From positions 1,210,001 to 1,274,000 of the forward strand of contig CATOTC010000001.1 in the NCBI GenBank assembly GCA_951812975.1: a DNA stretch of 64,000 nt. Direction: 5' to 3'. Of this stretch, positions 42,138-50,818 are shown one piece after another. The first letter of the stretch is position 1; every line of letters begins with the position of its first letter. Under the pieces are notes generated by a model. It saw only the letters and a program-made list of their open reading frames with translations. It did no database searches and was not told the DNA's origin. Position numbers and translations under genes: made by a program. The DNA is from an uncultured Acidimicrobiales bacterium. GTDB taxonomy: Bacteria; Actinomycetota; Acidimicrobiia; Acidimicrobiales; Aldehydirespiratoraceae.

Positions 42138-42842
42138 GTGACCCGACCGGACTCCATGCGACGCAAAAGGACCAGATCGAAGGGGCCCCGGGACATACCG
42201 CTGGAGGGCTTCGCTATCGCCGCGCAGATACCGATGTCCTCCGACCGGCGCCCTCCCAGGGAACAGACCTCGGCGCCTGCTCCCGCCCTCACAGGCCTTG
42301 TTCGCTGGTTCGAGGAGGAACCAGACGATCGCGAGCGATTCGCCTGGGTGCTCCGCGACTCCCTGGACGAACTGATCGACGGGCAGCGCACGAACCGATG
42401 GTGCTACCAACAACTCAGAAAGAAGGAAAAGAAATACTTGGGTCCCAGCGTGGAAATCGGGCTCACAGCCGAATTCGGCATCCCCGACGGCACCCACCTC
42501 AACTGGGAGGTCGACGGGTACGACGTCGGTTGCATGTTCTCCAAGGACTTCGGCGACTGGGAGATCCCGATGGAGATGTACCTCTGCGACGACCACGAGC
42601 ACTCCGGAACCGCCGACCACCTGGCACTCCTGGTATGGATGAACGACGACGATGCCCAATGGGCCGCCGGAGTCGTTCAGGTCCGCGATGACCTGCTCAA
42701 GTTCAAGACCGACGACTCCGGTCGGAAGCGCAGGGAATACAACCGGGACAACAAGCGGAACCTGAACGACGACGGGATGACCAGCGCCCACTGGCTCTGG
42801 GGTGGACTGCAGGACCTGCCACCGAACCCGCTTCGACGATGA
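42138..42842 (+). CDS. NaeI-like restriction endonuclease homologue, shortened and possibly inactive
   Basis: Similarity to NaeI-family enzymes is seen in LVRWFEEEPDDRERFAWVL, DSLDELIDGQRTNRWCYQQL, KKYLGPSVEIGLTAEFGIPD, DDLLKFKTDDSG and GMTSAHWLWGGLQDLPPNPL. NaeI itself is about 317 residues with Endo and Topo (DNA-binding) domains. This protein stops near the end of the first domain, at 234. As I recall, the family has D-x-K before FS (VDCKFS or similar), whereas here it reads YDVGCMFSKD, so the catalytic Asp and Lys appear to be lost. No methyltransferase is adjacent. Confidence 0.68.
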   Translation: MTRPDSMRRKRTRSKGPRDIPLEGFAIAAQIPMSSDRRPPREQTSAPAPALTGLVRWFEEEPDDRERFAWVLRDSLDELIDGQRTNRWCYQQLRKKEKKYLGPSVEIGLTAEFGIPDGTHLNWEVDGYDVGCMFSKDFGDWEIPMEMYLCDDHEHSGTADHLALLVWMNDDDAQWAAGVVQVRDDLLKFKTDDSGRKRREYNRDNKRNLNDDGMTSAHWLWGGLQDLPPNPLRR

Positions 42843-43041
42843 GCTAAGAAAGCCGCCTGCAATCCTGCTGAACACATGGGGCAAGGACCCGTTGGGAACG
42901 GTCCCCCATTGATCAGTCACCACACCTCAGTTGAGCGTCACATGAAAATTGCGTGACCCGCCGGGTCATCGCCGAGCAGACTAACAGACCAGAACGCGGC
43001 ATCTACCCAATCGTGATCCACTCCGACGGCCCCGAGGTGAG

Positions 43042-44649
43042 CTACTTGGACTCCAGGATCATGTCAGCGGCTTTCTCTGCGATCATCACCGTCGCTGCCT
43101 GAGTGTTGGAGCTGACCAAGTCCGGCATGACGGACGCATCGCAAACACGGAGGCCGCCCACCCCCCGGACAGTGAGATCCGGTGCGCAAACACTGGTGTC
43201 GTCTGACCCCATTGCACAGGTTCCGACCGGGTGGTATGCCGTTCGCCCGAAGTCGCGAGCGTACCGAATCAACTCGTCTTTTGTGTTGCCGTACGAAGAT
43301 CCGGGATGGTGCTCGGCTTCGATGTACTTCGTGAGGGCAGGCTGGGTCATTATCTCTCGCATTTGGCGCACGCCTTCGGCGCTCACCTCGACGTCATAGT
43401 CGTCGGCGAGGTAGTTCGGATCGATGATCGGCTGCGCTTGCGGGTCTGCTGAAGCGATGCTCACGGAGCCGCGACTGTGCGGACGCACGAAATACGTGTT
43501 CAGGGTGCACCCATACCCCGGCTTGGTTGCAGCGATGCCCGGTTCAGCTCCGGCCGCAGGAAGAAAGTGGAACTGTAAGTCTGGCGTCGGTGCTGACTCA
43601 TCGCCGTAGGTGAATGCTCCGCCTTCAACAACCGTCGACGTAAGCGGTCCTCGCCGGCACAATGCGTACTGGATAAGAGCCCACGCACTCGCCGGGCGGA
43701 TCTGCAGTAGCCGGTCGACCGAGATCTTGTCGCGCAGTGAGTAGACGACGTCGAGGTCACAGTGGTCCTGGAGATTTCGCCCGACGAAAGGCGAAGCCAC
43801 CGCAACCTCGACGCCGACATCTTGGAGAGTGGAGGGGTCACCGATACCCGAGAGCTGCATGATCTTCGGCGTATTGATTGCGCCAGCCGCCATAAGCACC
43901 TCTCGGTTGGCTCGGAACGTCACAGTCTCACCACCAGCGCTGACCTTCACCCCAACGGCGCGTCGACCGTCGACGATTACGCGCTCGACATGGCTGGACA
44001 CCTTGACGGTGAGGTTCGGGCGTTTCTCGTGCGGCTTCACGTAGCCGACGGCGGCACTGCATCGCTTCCGGTCACGGTTGGTGATCTGGTAAGCCCCGAC
44101 ACCAAACTGGGACTCGGCATTGAAGTCGTCAGTTTCTGGAAGTCCGAACTGTTTCCCTGATTCGATGAACGCCGCGGTCAGCGGGTGCACCTCAGGAAAG
44201 TCGGATACGCCGAGAGGTCCATCGGTCCCGTGCCAGGGACCAGTGAGTCGGTCGTTTGACTCGGACCGCAGGAAGTACGGTTGGATGTCAGAAAAAGCCC
44301 ACCCTTGGCACCCGTGCCGCTCTGCCCATCGGTCATAATCTTCGGGCGCGCCGCGGGTGAAGACTTGGGCGTTGATTGAGCCGCCACCACCGAGGACCTT
44401 TCCCTGCGCGTAGGGGATGCTGCGATCACGGCAATGGCGCTGGGCTCCGGTTGAGTAGCCCCACTCGTATGGCCCCGCTGTGAGCTTCGCGAAACCGGCG
44501 GGGATGTGGATGAGGGGGTGCCGATCTCGTTTGCCAGCTTCGATCATCAGCACGGTCACGTCGGGTTGAGCACTAAGACGGCCAGCAAGGACGCAGCCCG
44601 CAGTGCCGCCACCCACGATGACGTAGTCGTAGTCGTTCTTGTCGGTCAC
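43042..44649 (-). CDS. GMC-family FAD-dependent oxidoreductase (choline/alcohol dehydrogenase type)
   Basis: The FAD-binding motif is VIVGGGTAGCVLAGRLS at the N-terminus. GMC signatures are GKVLGGGGSINAQVFTRG and GAINTPKIMQLSGIG. The catalytic His region is RTAYHPVGTCAMGSDD, and the second is SSNTQAATVMIAEKAADMIL. At 535 residues it is of normal length. It oxidises an alcohol, probably of the ligand taken up by the nearby sugar-type transporter. It lies 11 bp downstream of the hexapeptide-repeat gene. Confidence 0.92.
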   Translation of the reverse strand: MTDKNDYDYVIVGGGTAGCVLAGRLSAQPDVTVLMIEAGKRDRHPLIHIPAGFAKLTAGPYEWGYSTGAQRHCRDRSIPYAQGKVLGGGGSINAQVFTRGAPEDYDRWAERHGCQGWAFSDIQPYFLRSESNDRLTGPWHGTDGPLGVSDFPEVHPLTAAFIESGKQFGLPETDDFNAESQFGVGAYQITNRDRKRCSAAVGYVKPHEKRPNLTVKVSSHVERVIVDGRRAVGVKVSAGGETVTFRANREVLMAAGAINTPKIMQLSGIGDPSTLQDVGVEVAVASPFVGRNLQDHCDLDVVYSLRDKISVDRLLQIRPASAWALIQYALCRRGPLTSTVVEGGAFTYGDESAPTPDLQFHFLPAAGAEPGIAATKPGYGCTLNTYFVRPHSRGSVSIASADPQAQPIIDPNYLADDYDVEVSAEGVRQMREIMTQPALTKYIEAEHHPGSSYGNTKDELIRYARDFGRTAYHPVGTCAMGSDDTSVCAPDLTVRGVGGLRVCDASVMPDLVSSNTQAATVMIAEKAADMILESK

Positions 44650-44660
44650 TGGTCACTCCC

Positions 44661-45080
44661 TCATCGGGCTGGCGTGCCTACAACGCGTTGGTCCGCTTCG
44701 ATGACTGCTCCGCCGACGACAGTCGATCGCGGTGCCACGACTGCACCGGGTCCAATCACAGCACCCGCAAGGACGATGGAGCCATCGCCGATGACAGCTC
44801 CCGCCATGATGTGGGAGCTCTCGGTGTGCGCTGCTGCGCCGATCGTGACTGAACCTTCGATCGTCGTCGGATGCCCGGGCGTCACGTGGATAACGCTACG
44901 TGGACCAATGACAGTACCGTCGCCGATCGCGATGACTGCGTCGTCGCCTCGGATGACAACACGGTTTCCGATCACGCTGCCGGCACCGATGACTACATTG
45001 CCGATTATGACCGCGTCATCTGCGACGGATGCGTCGGGATGCACGTCGGGTTCGATTTCGCCGAGCGCGTAAAGAGTCAT
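44661..45080 (-). CDS. Left-handed beta-helix (gamma-carbonic anhydrase-like) protein
   Basis: A 139-residue hexapeptide-repeat protein: VIIGNVVIGAGSVIGNRVVI, RGDDAVIAIGDGTVIGPRSV, VTIGAAAHTESSHIMAGAVI and so on, like PaaY/CaiE/gamma-CA proteins. Histidines in HVTPGHP and AAAHTESSHIM could be metal ligands (the family uses three). Such proteins accompany CoA-linked catabolic clusters, but the reaction is unknown. Its ATG overlaps the upstream aldo/keto reductase remnant by four bases. Confidence 0.8.
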   Translation of the reverse strand: MTLYALGEIEPDVHPDASVADDAVIIGNVVIGAGSVIGNRVVIRGDDAVIAIGDGTVIGPRSVIHVTPGHPTTIEGSVTIGAAAHTESSHIMAGAVIGDGSIVLAGAVIGPGAVVAPRSTVVGGAVIEADQRVVGTPAR

Positions 45081-45454
45081 GAGCGAACTCCCTTCTGTGT
45101 GCCGGTCAAAGAACCCCCAGGCTCAGGTGCGCCGTCGTGGACCAGCGCGCTGTCACGGAGCGCAGCAAGGAACCTCGTCGGAATAGGGGCCGCCAAGCTG
45201 ACAGAACTTTTCGCGTACTGTTCTTCTGTCCGGTCGCTAGGGATGACCGTTGGGACCGTGGGATGTGCAAGCGGAAACTGCATCGCAACTGCGAATAGGT
45301 CGGCCTTGTTTTCGCGACAGAGATCCTCCAGCGCTTCGGCCCACAGGCGGATTTCGTGTGAAGCTGGCGCGCAGTTGTACTTGGCTGCATCAGCCGTTCC
45401 TGTGGCGAGAATTCCGCTGCAATGCCGTTGGGTTAAAGGTGCGAACAACGTCAT
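45077..45454 (-). pseudogene. C-terminal fragment of an aldo/keto reductase
   Basis: The frame carries SGILATGTADAAKYNCAPAS, LEDLCRENKADLFAVAMQFP, LAHPTVPTVIPSDRTEEQ and APIPTRFLAALRDSALV. This is the end of an aldo/keto reductase of the D-threo-aldose/fucose dehydrogenase type. The N-terminal two thirds, including the catalytic Tyr and Lys, are absent; the first 13 residues of the frame are unrelated. It is a deletion remnant 123 bp from the end of the binding-protein gene. Confidence 0.72.
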
Positions 45455-45579
45455 CGGGACATCACTTCAAGGAGAACGCGAGCGGCCCCGCCGCGCCCAG
45501 TACCGAAGAGAGGGAGGGGGGTCGTCTCTCCAGCACAGGCGCTCACGGGGCCGTCTCTTGCGCTAACGGTTAGCTTTGG

Positions 45580-47742
45580 TTAAAGCGCGGGGGTGTTGGC
45601 TCGGCTGAAGGGGTCGTCCCACAGCGGTTGGTAGTTGGCTGGGTCGGGATCGCCAGTGAAGTCACTGACGTTGTCCGAACCGATCAGGACGTCGTCGTGG
45701 AAAGCAACACGTCGGCCGTCCGACACCGAGTTGATATCGAGTTCGCCGGTGAGGACATCGTGGCAGATCGCCAGACCGATGCCACCCTGGTAAGGGGCGT
45801 CGGGAGAGATCGTGACGACGAACTCGCCCGCTTCAACAGCTGCGAGACCTTCAGGAGTGGCGTCGATACCAACCACAGGTACGTCGCCCGCCTTGCCTGC
45901 AGCGCGCAGTGCTTCCACCGCACCGATACCCATGCCGTCATTGGCGGCCCAGATACCGTCGATGTCGTCGCCGAACTGGGCGAGCCAGGCTTCGGTGGTC
46001 GACTGAGCTTCATCGATCGCCCAGCCAGCGGACTGGTCATCAAGCAATTCGATGTTCGGGAAGTTCGCCAGCGCTGCCATTAGACCCTGGAAACGAGTCT
46101 GCGCGGCGCTGTTGTCCAGGATGCCCTGCAAGGCAACGATCTTGCCTTCGCCTCCCATTGCTTCGAACAGTGCGGTCGCAATGGCTTCGCCCCCAGCAAC
46201 ACCGTCGAAGGTGACATGGGCAGCCCAGTTGTCCGAATCGAGCGGGCTCAGGTCATCGGGTCGGCTCCACTGCGTGACCATGCACGCGTTGGCCTCTTCG
46301 ACAGCCTCAAGAATCTGGGGAACGATCGAGGTCTCGTTGGGATCGACGTTCAACGCAACACACGGGCCATCAGCAGCCAAGATCGCTTGGATCTGCGACA
46401 GTTGCTGAGCCGAATCGCTCTCTGACGCCAAGAACTGGTAGGGAGCACCCACCGAATCAGCGAAGAACTGCGCACCAGCATCGCCAGCCACGTAGTACGG
46501 GTTCGACAGGGTCCGGCCCGAATAGACCAGCGACACCTCATCGGGCGAGCATTGCGCTTCTGCGGCAACCTGATCTTCACCGCCACCATCATCCGCGGCA
46601 GGTAGCGCGGGGGTGTTGGCTCGGCTGAAGGGGTCGTCCCACAGCGGTTGGTAGTTGGCTGGGTCGGGATCGCCAGTGAAGTCACTGACGTTGTCCGAAC
46701 CGATCAGGACGTCGTCGTGGAAAGCAACACGTCGGCCGTCCGACACCGAGTTGATATCGAGTTCGCCGGTGAGGACATCGTGGCAGATCGCCAGACCGAT
46801 GCCACCCTGGTAAGGGGCGTCGGGAGAGATCGTGACGACGAACTCGCCCGCTTCAACAGCTGCGAGACCTTCAGGAGTGGCGTCGATACCAACCACAGGT
46901 ACGTCGCCCGCCTTGCCTGCAGCGCGCAGTGCTTCCACCGCACCGATACCCATGCCGTCATTGGCGGCCCAGATACCGTCGATGTCGTCGCCGAACTGGG
47001 CGAGCCAGGCTTCGGTGGTCGACTGAGCTTCATCGATCGCCCAGCCAGCGGACTGGTCATCAAGCAATTCGATGTTCGGGAAGTTCGCCAGCGCTGCCAT
47101 TAGACCCTGGAAACGAGTCTGCGCGGCGCTGTTGTCCAGGATGCCCTGCAAGGCAACGATCTTGCCTTCGCCTCCCATTGCTTCGAACAGTGCGGTCGCA
47201 ATGGCTTCGCCCCCAGCAACACCGTCGAAGGTGACATGGGCAGCCCAGTTGTCCGAATCGAGCGGGCTCAGGTCATCGGGTCGGCTCCACTGCGTGACCA
47301 TGCACGCGTTGGCCTCTTCGACAGCCTCAAGAATCTGGGGAACGATCGAGGTCTCGTTGGGATCGACGTTCAACGCAACACACGGGCCATCAGCAGCCAA
47401 GATCGCTTGGATCTGCGACAGTTGCTGAGCCGAATCGCTCTCTGACGCCAAGAACTGGTAGGGAGCACCCACCGAATCAGCGAAGAACTGCGCACCAGCA
47501 TCGCCAGCCACGTAGTACGGGTTCGACAGGGTCCGGCCCGAATAGACCAGCGACACCTCATCAGAGACACACTGTCCATCCGCGGGGAGGTCCGTCGTAC
47601 CTCGGTCCTCCTCGGCGGTCGATTGCTCGGTGCCGCCCGCGGTGTCGTCGTCGCCGCAGGCCGAGGCTACGAGCGTTAAAGCCACGAAGAGAGCCAATGG
47701 TACGCGCCATCGGCTTCCTCCAGTGCTCATAAAATCCTTCAT
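45580..47742 (-). CDS. Sugar-type ABC solute-binding lipoprotein with a tandemly duplicated binding domain
   Basis: ATG 47742 (MKDFMSTGG) has GGAAGGG upstream. The signal peptide ends in the lipobox LVASAC, and an Asp/Thr-rich tether follows. Then come two copies of a complete type I periplasmic-binding domain of the RbsB/Peripla_BP_4 type, at about residues 61-380 and 401-720, each with DEVSLVYSGRTLSNPYYVAG and VPVVGIDATPEGLAAVEAGE. They are joined by a short linker (PAADDGGGEDQVAAEAQC). The two copies read identically. Normal homologues have one domain (about 370 residues). The partner transporter is at 49.9-53.4 kb. Confidence 0.88.
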   Translation of the reverse strand: MKDFMSTGGSRWRVPLALFVALTLVASACGDDDTAGGTEQSTAEEDRGTTDLPADGQCVSDEVSLVYSGRTLSNPYYVAGDAGAQFFADSVGAPYQFLASESDSAQQLSQIQAILAADGPCVALNVDPNETSIVPQILEAVEEANACMVTQWSRPDDLSPLDSDNWAAHVTFDGVAGGEAIATALFEAMGGEGKIVALQGILDNSAAQTRFQGLMAALANFPNIELLDDQSAGWAIDEAQSTTEAWLAQFGDDIDGIWAANDGMGIGAVEALRAAGKAGDVPVVGIDATPEGLAAVEAGEFVVTISPDAPYQGGIGLAICHDVLTGELDINSVSDGRRVAFHDDVLIGSDNVSDFTGDPDPANYQPLWDDPFSRANTPALPAADDGGGEDQVAAEAQCSPDEVSLVYSGRTLSNPYYVAGDAGAQFFADSVGAPYQFLASESDSAQQLSQIQAILAADGPCVALNVDPNETSIVPQILEAVEEANACMVTQWSRPDDLSPLDSDNWAAHVTFDGVAGGEAIATALFEAMGGEGKIVALQGILDNSAAQTRFQGLMAALANFPNIELLDDQSAGWAIDEAQSTTEAWLAQFGDDIDGIWAANDGMGIGAVEALRAAGKAGDVPVVGIDATPEGLAAVEAGEFVVTISPDAPYQGGIGLAICHDVLTGELDINSVSDGRRVAFHDDVLIGSDNVSDFTGDPDPANYQPLWDDPFSRANTPAL
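45584..47562. repeat. Tandem direct repeat of about 959 bp inside the binding-protein gene
   Basis: Copy A (45584-46542) and copy B (46604-47562) are offset by exactly 1,020 bp and look identical base for base. They are separated by 61 bp of unique linker. The in-frame spacing keeps the gene open. Beyond the boundaries the sequences diverge at once (TAAAG versus GGTAG on the left; TCGGG versus TCAGA on the right). Confidence 0.93.
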
Positions 47743-47797
47743 GGGGAATCCCTTCCATTGTTGCTCACGCAATACCCAACCGGCAGCGCATTATCTC

Positions 47798-47811
47798 AGA
47801 TATCGATTTCT
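47798..47811. promoter_or_regulatory. Candidate LacI-family operator in front of the binding-protein gene
   Basis: AGATATCGATTTCT (reverse complement AGAAATCGATATCT) is a near-palindrome centred on CG, typical of LacI-family operators. It lies 56 bp upstream of the binding-protein start. Matching sites occur at 53415-53428 and 53525-53538. The LacI-family gene starts 200 bp away on the other strand. Confidence 0.6.
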
Positions 47812-48013
47812 AGTCGATGACTTTCAGTCTTGTCAACATACGATCAAAAGATTCCGACTTGTTGTCAAACAAAGGGTAGCGGCTGAGTGAACTGGCGACG
47901 TCGTTGCTCTAGTAATCGTTTCCTCAGTGAGACTCACGACAAAGCGGAGCTTCGGGCGCTGCGCTACACTTCGAGCACAGACGGCCCAAGTCTCGAGAAC
48001 CAGGGGTACATCG

Positions 48014-49006
48014 TTGGCGAATCGCAAACCGACAATCTCTGATGTCGCACGAGCCGCGCAAGTATCTGAGGCGACGGTTTCTCGCGCCCTCCGAGGTATC
48101 GCGTCGGTAGATCCCACACTCGTCGCCCGAGTCAAGGCGGCCGCTAGCCGGCTCGGTTACTCGCCAAACCCCGTGGCTCAAGATCTACGATTCGGATCGT
48201 CGCGTGCCATTGGGATCATGGTCCCGGACCTGACCAATCCCTACTTCGGACGCCTTGTCCGCGTCATATCCCGAGCAGCAACAGCAAAGGGCTACCGAAC
48301 CCTTCTGAGCGATACCGACGAGAACCCTGATGAGGAGCTCGACGCACTGGAAACACTCGCTCGCCACGTGGACGGTGTGGTGATGTGCTCGCCTCGTATG
48401 TCTGAAGCTGACCTCGGCCGCGCGGCGAAGTCCTTCCAACCGCTGGTGATGACTGCCCGGGTCAGTCCTGGAATCGGAGTGACCGCCGTCGCCGTCGATT
48501 CGTATCGGGACTGCACCAAGTTGATCGGGCAGCTCCACAAGCTCGGACATCGCCGGTTCGTGTATGTCTCTGGACCAGAACACAGCTGGCAGAACGCCGA
48601 GCGCGCGCGGGCCGTTGTCGAAGCTGCAGCTTTCGGAATCGAGTGCGAAATCGTTCCCGGTGGTACGGAGATCGTGGACGGGTACAAAGCGGTTCCTGCC
48701 GCACTGAACAATCGCCCCTCCGCGATTGTGGCTTTCAATGACACCCTCGCAATTGGCGTGTATGAAGCGCTTCGCGAGAGTGGTCTCGAGATTCCTAACG
48801 ATGTCTCCGTGGCTTCGTTCGATGACATCTCCCTTGCCACCCACTTGACTCCTGCGCTCAGTACGGTACGCAGTCCACGCGATGAGATTGGGCGCAGGGC
48901 CTTCGACTCCTTGCTCGCGCTGATCAACGAAAATTCAATCCCGACTACCCACTCGCTTCCTGCAGAGGTTGTGCTCCGTGAGTCCACGGGCCCCGCTCCC
49001 ATCTAG
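48014..49006 (+). CDS. LacI-family transcriptional regulator
   Basis: The N-terminal HTH is TISDVARAAQVSEATVSRAL with hinge sequence SRLGYSPNPVAQDLR. The periplasmic-binding-like effector domain follows (IGIMVPDLTNPYFGRLVRVI; NRPSAIVAFNDTLAIGVYEA; DVSVASFDDISLATHLTP). I start at TTG 48014 (LANRKPTISDV), 9 nt after AGGGG, since LacI proteins begin just before the HTH; the longer frame to 47927 is unlikely. It is divergent from the binding-protein gene and probably represses the transporter and SDR-CoA genes via the AGAAATCGATTTCT-like sites. Confidence 0.92.
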   Translation: MANRKPTISDVARAAQVSEATVSRALRGIASVDPTLVARVKAAASRLGYSPNPVAQDLRFGSSRAIGIMVPDLTNPYFGRLVRVISRAATAKGYRTLLSDTDENPDEELDALETLARHVDGVVMCSPRMSEADLGRAAKSFQPLVMTARVSPGIGVTAVAVDSYRDCTKLIGQLHKLGHRRFVYVSGPEHSWQNAERARAVVEAAAFGIECEIVPGGTEIVDGYKAVPAALNNRPSAIVAFNDTLAIGVYEALRESGLEIPNDVSVASFDDISLATHLTPALSTVRSPRDEIGRRAFDSLLALINENSIPTTHSLPAEVVLRESTGPAPI

Positions 49007-49036
49007 CCGCCGCTCTGGACTCGCTAGCGGGTGGCG

Positions 49037-49858
49037 TTAGACCGTGTCTAAGCCCTTGTACGCACAGATCACCGCGTCGAGTGCATCGGCGGGTGCACGA
49101 CTCCAAAGATCATCGCTGAGGACTTCGACTTCAATAGGCCCGACGTAGCCGACATTGAGGAGGAGCCGTCCGAGTCCCTGGAGATCGATATGGCCCTCTC
49201 CGGGCAGACCTCGACTTGAGAGACCCCCTTCAATTGGCAGAACCCAGTCCGAGATCTGATAGCAGAAGATCCGATCAGACGCTCGTTCGATCATGGTTGC
49301 CAAACCCGGGTCCCAAAACACATGGTACGCGTCGAGCGCAATGCCAACTGTGGCCCCTGGGAGGTCCTCGACAAGGTCAAGGGCTTCGCCCAAAGTGACT
49401 ATGACTGAGCGATCCGCGACCATCATCGGGTGGAGCGGTTCGACCGCTAGGCGCACTCCCGCGCTCTTCGCGGTATCGACGATTGCCTCGAGTCCTCTAC
49501 GGACTTGTGCTCGGCCGAGCGCGAGGTCGCGCTCCTGCACTGGTCCGCAGACGAGTACGAGAGAATCGGCACCAAGCTCGGCGGCATCATCGATTGCACG
49601 AAGGTTGTCATCAATAGCCAACCGCGTCAGAGTCGTGGTTGGCGCCGTGAACATCCCTCCTCGACATAGACTCGATACGGACACGTCACAGTGCGACAAC
49701 GCAGCTCGGACGTTTGATAATCCGGCGTCAGCCACTCGGTTGCGCCACAAAGCGACAGACTTGATGTTGCGTTTGCTGCACTGTTCGATCAACTCAACAG
49801 AGCCCCAGCCATCGACACAGATTTCATTGATGCTGAGCCGATCCCAGGCGTGGATCAC
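49037..49858 (-). CDS. Sugar phosphate isomerase/epimerase-family TIM barrel (AP endonuclease 2 fold)
   Basis: The 273-residue xylose isomerase-like protein has metal-ligand segments LAVEPLHPMMVADRS, GIALDAYHVFWDPGL, YQISDWVLPIEGG and PIEVEVLSDDLW. The Glu, Asp, His and Glu residues form the usual divalent metal site. It resembles myo-inosose dehydratase/hydroxypyruvate isomerase-type enzymes; the exact substrate is unknown. Its ATG overlaps the permease stop (ATGA), so it is expressed with the transporter. Confidence 0.87.
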   Translation of the reverse strand: MIHAWDRLSINEICVDGWGSVELIEQCSKRNIKSVALWRNRVADAGLSNVRAALSHCDVSVSSLCRGGMFTAPTTTLTRLAIDDNLRAIDDAAELGADSLVLVCGPVQERDLALGRAQVRRGLEAIVDTAKSAGVRLAVEPLHPMMVADRSVIVTLGEALDLVEDLPGATVGIALDAYHVFWDPGLATMIERASDRIFCYQISDWVLPIEGGLSSRGLPGEGHIDLQGLGRLLLNVGYVGPIEVEVLSDDLWSRAPADALDAVICAYKGLDTV

Positions 49859-50817
49859 TTGATCACCGGAAGCCGAGCGCGATCGATCGTAGTGGCCACT
49901 GAGATCACGGCGAGGATGCCGAAGATGATCGGCTGAATCGAAGTCTCAATGCCGGCGACATCGAGACCGACCCGAAGGACCGCTATCATTAACGCGCCTA
50001 CTAGGGTCCGGCCCACTCCCCCAACTCCACCAGTTATCGCAGTGCCGCCCAAGATCACAGCAGCGATCGCCGGGAGCAGGAGAGCGTTGGCAGTTGTCGG
50101 CGAGGCAATCTCGAGCCAAGAAATCAGCACAAGGCCCGCGAGCCCAGAAAAGAAGCCAGAAAGCGCGAACCCTGCGATGACAACCCTCTCCGCATGCACT
50201 CCCGACATCGAAGCAGCCCTCTGGCCGTTACCGACCGCGTAGAGCCGGCGACCGAACTTCGTGTTGTCCAGCGCGTAGGCGTAGAACGCGGCAATGGCGA
50301 TGGCGAAGATCGCAGCATTGGGAATACCGAAGGTGCGATCGAACAGGCGAGAAGCAAATCCCGGATCAACGCCAAAGCTACGACCCTCAGAAACAAACAG
50401 CGCCAAACCTGACCAGACACCGAGGCCGCCAAGGGTGATCATGAACGACGCAGTCTGCGCGCGGACATGAAGCCACCCGTGGGCGACACCGATGAGCGTC
50501 GTGATCGCTAGGACCGCGAGAACGCCGACAACACCGAAGTCGGGGATCCACTTAGCCATCACAATCGCGGCAAACGACGCCACGGCAGCGTTCGAGAGGT
50601 CGATGCGGCCCAACAGGATGACCGTCATCTGACCAAGGGCCAGCATGAAGATGAGTGGGAACTGCTCTGCGAGGGTACGCAAACTCGCAGCATTGAGAAA
50701 GTTAGGTTCAAGAAGGCTCACGCCGCCCACAAGCAGCACCAACATTGCCAGCGGGGCAAACGAGGCGAGCCATCGTCGTGGTGGCATCCCGTCAGTGGAT
50801 TTCGCTACGGCTACCAC
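49855..50817 (-). CDS. Ribose-type ABC transporter permease (RbsC-like), second
   Basis: The BPD_transp_2 family permease has roughly eight to ten helices. The hallmark cytoplasmic segment is LGQMTVILLGRIDLSNAAVA early, and GRRLYAVGNGQRAASMSGVH in the middle. GTG 50817 lies one base after the ATPase stop; ATG 50787 is an alternative. It probably forms a heterodimer with the permease at 52339-53370. Confidence 0.9.
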   Translation of the reverse strand: MVAVAKSTDGMPPRRWLASFAPLAMLVLLVGGVSLLEPNFLNAASLRTLAEQFPLIFMLALGQMTVILLGRIDLSNAAVASFAAIVMAKWIPDFGVVGVLAVLAITTLIGVAHGWLHVRAQTASFMITLGGLGVWSGLALFVSEGRSFGVDPGFASRLFDRTFGIPNAAIFAIAIAAFYAYALDNTKFGRRLYAVGNGQRAASMSGVHAERVVIAGFALSGFFSGLAGLVLISWLEIASPTTANALLLPAIAAVILGGTAITGGVGGVGRTLVGALMIAVLRVGLDVAGIETSIQPIIFGILAVISVATTIDRARLPVIK

Positions 50818-50818
50818 A

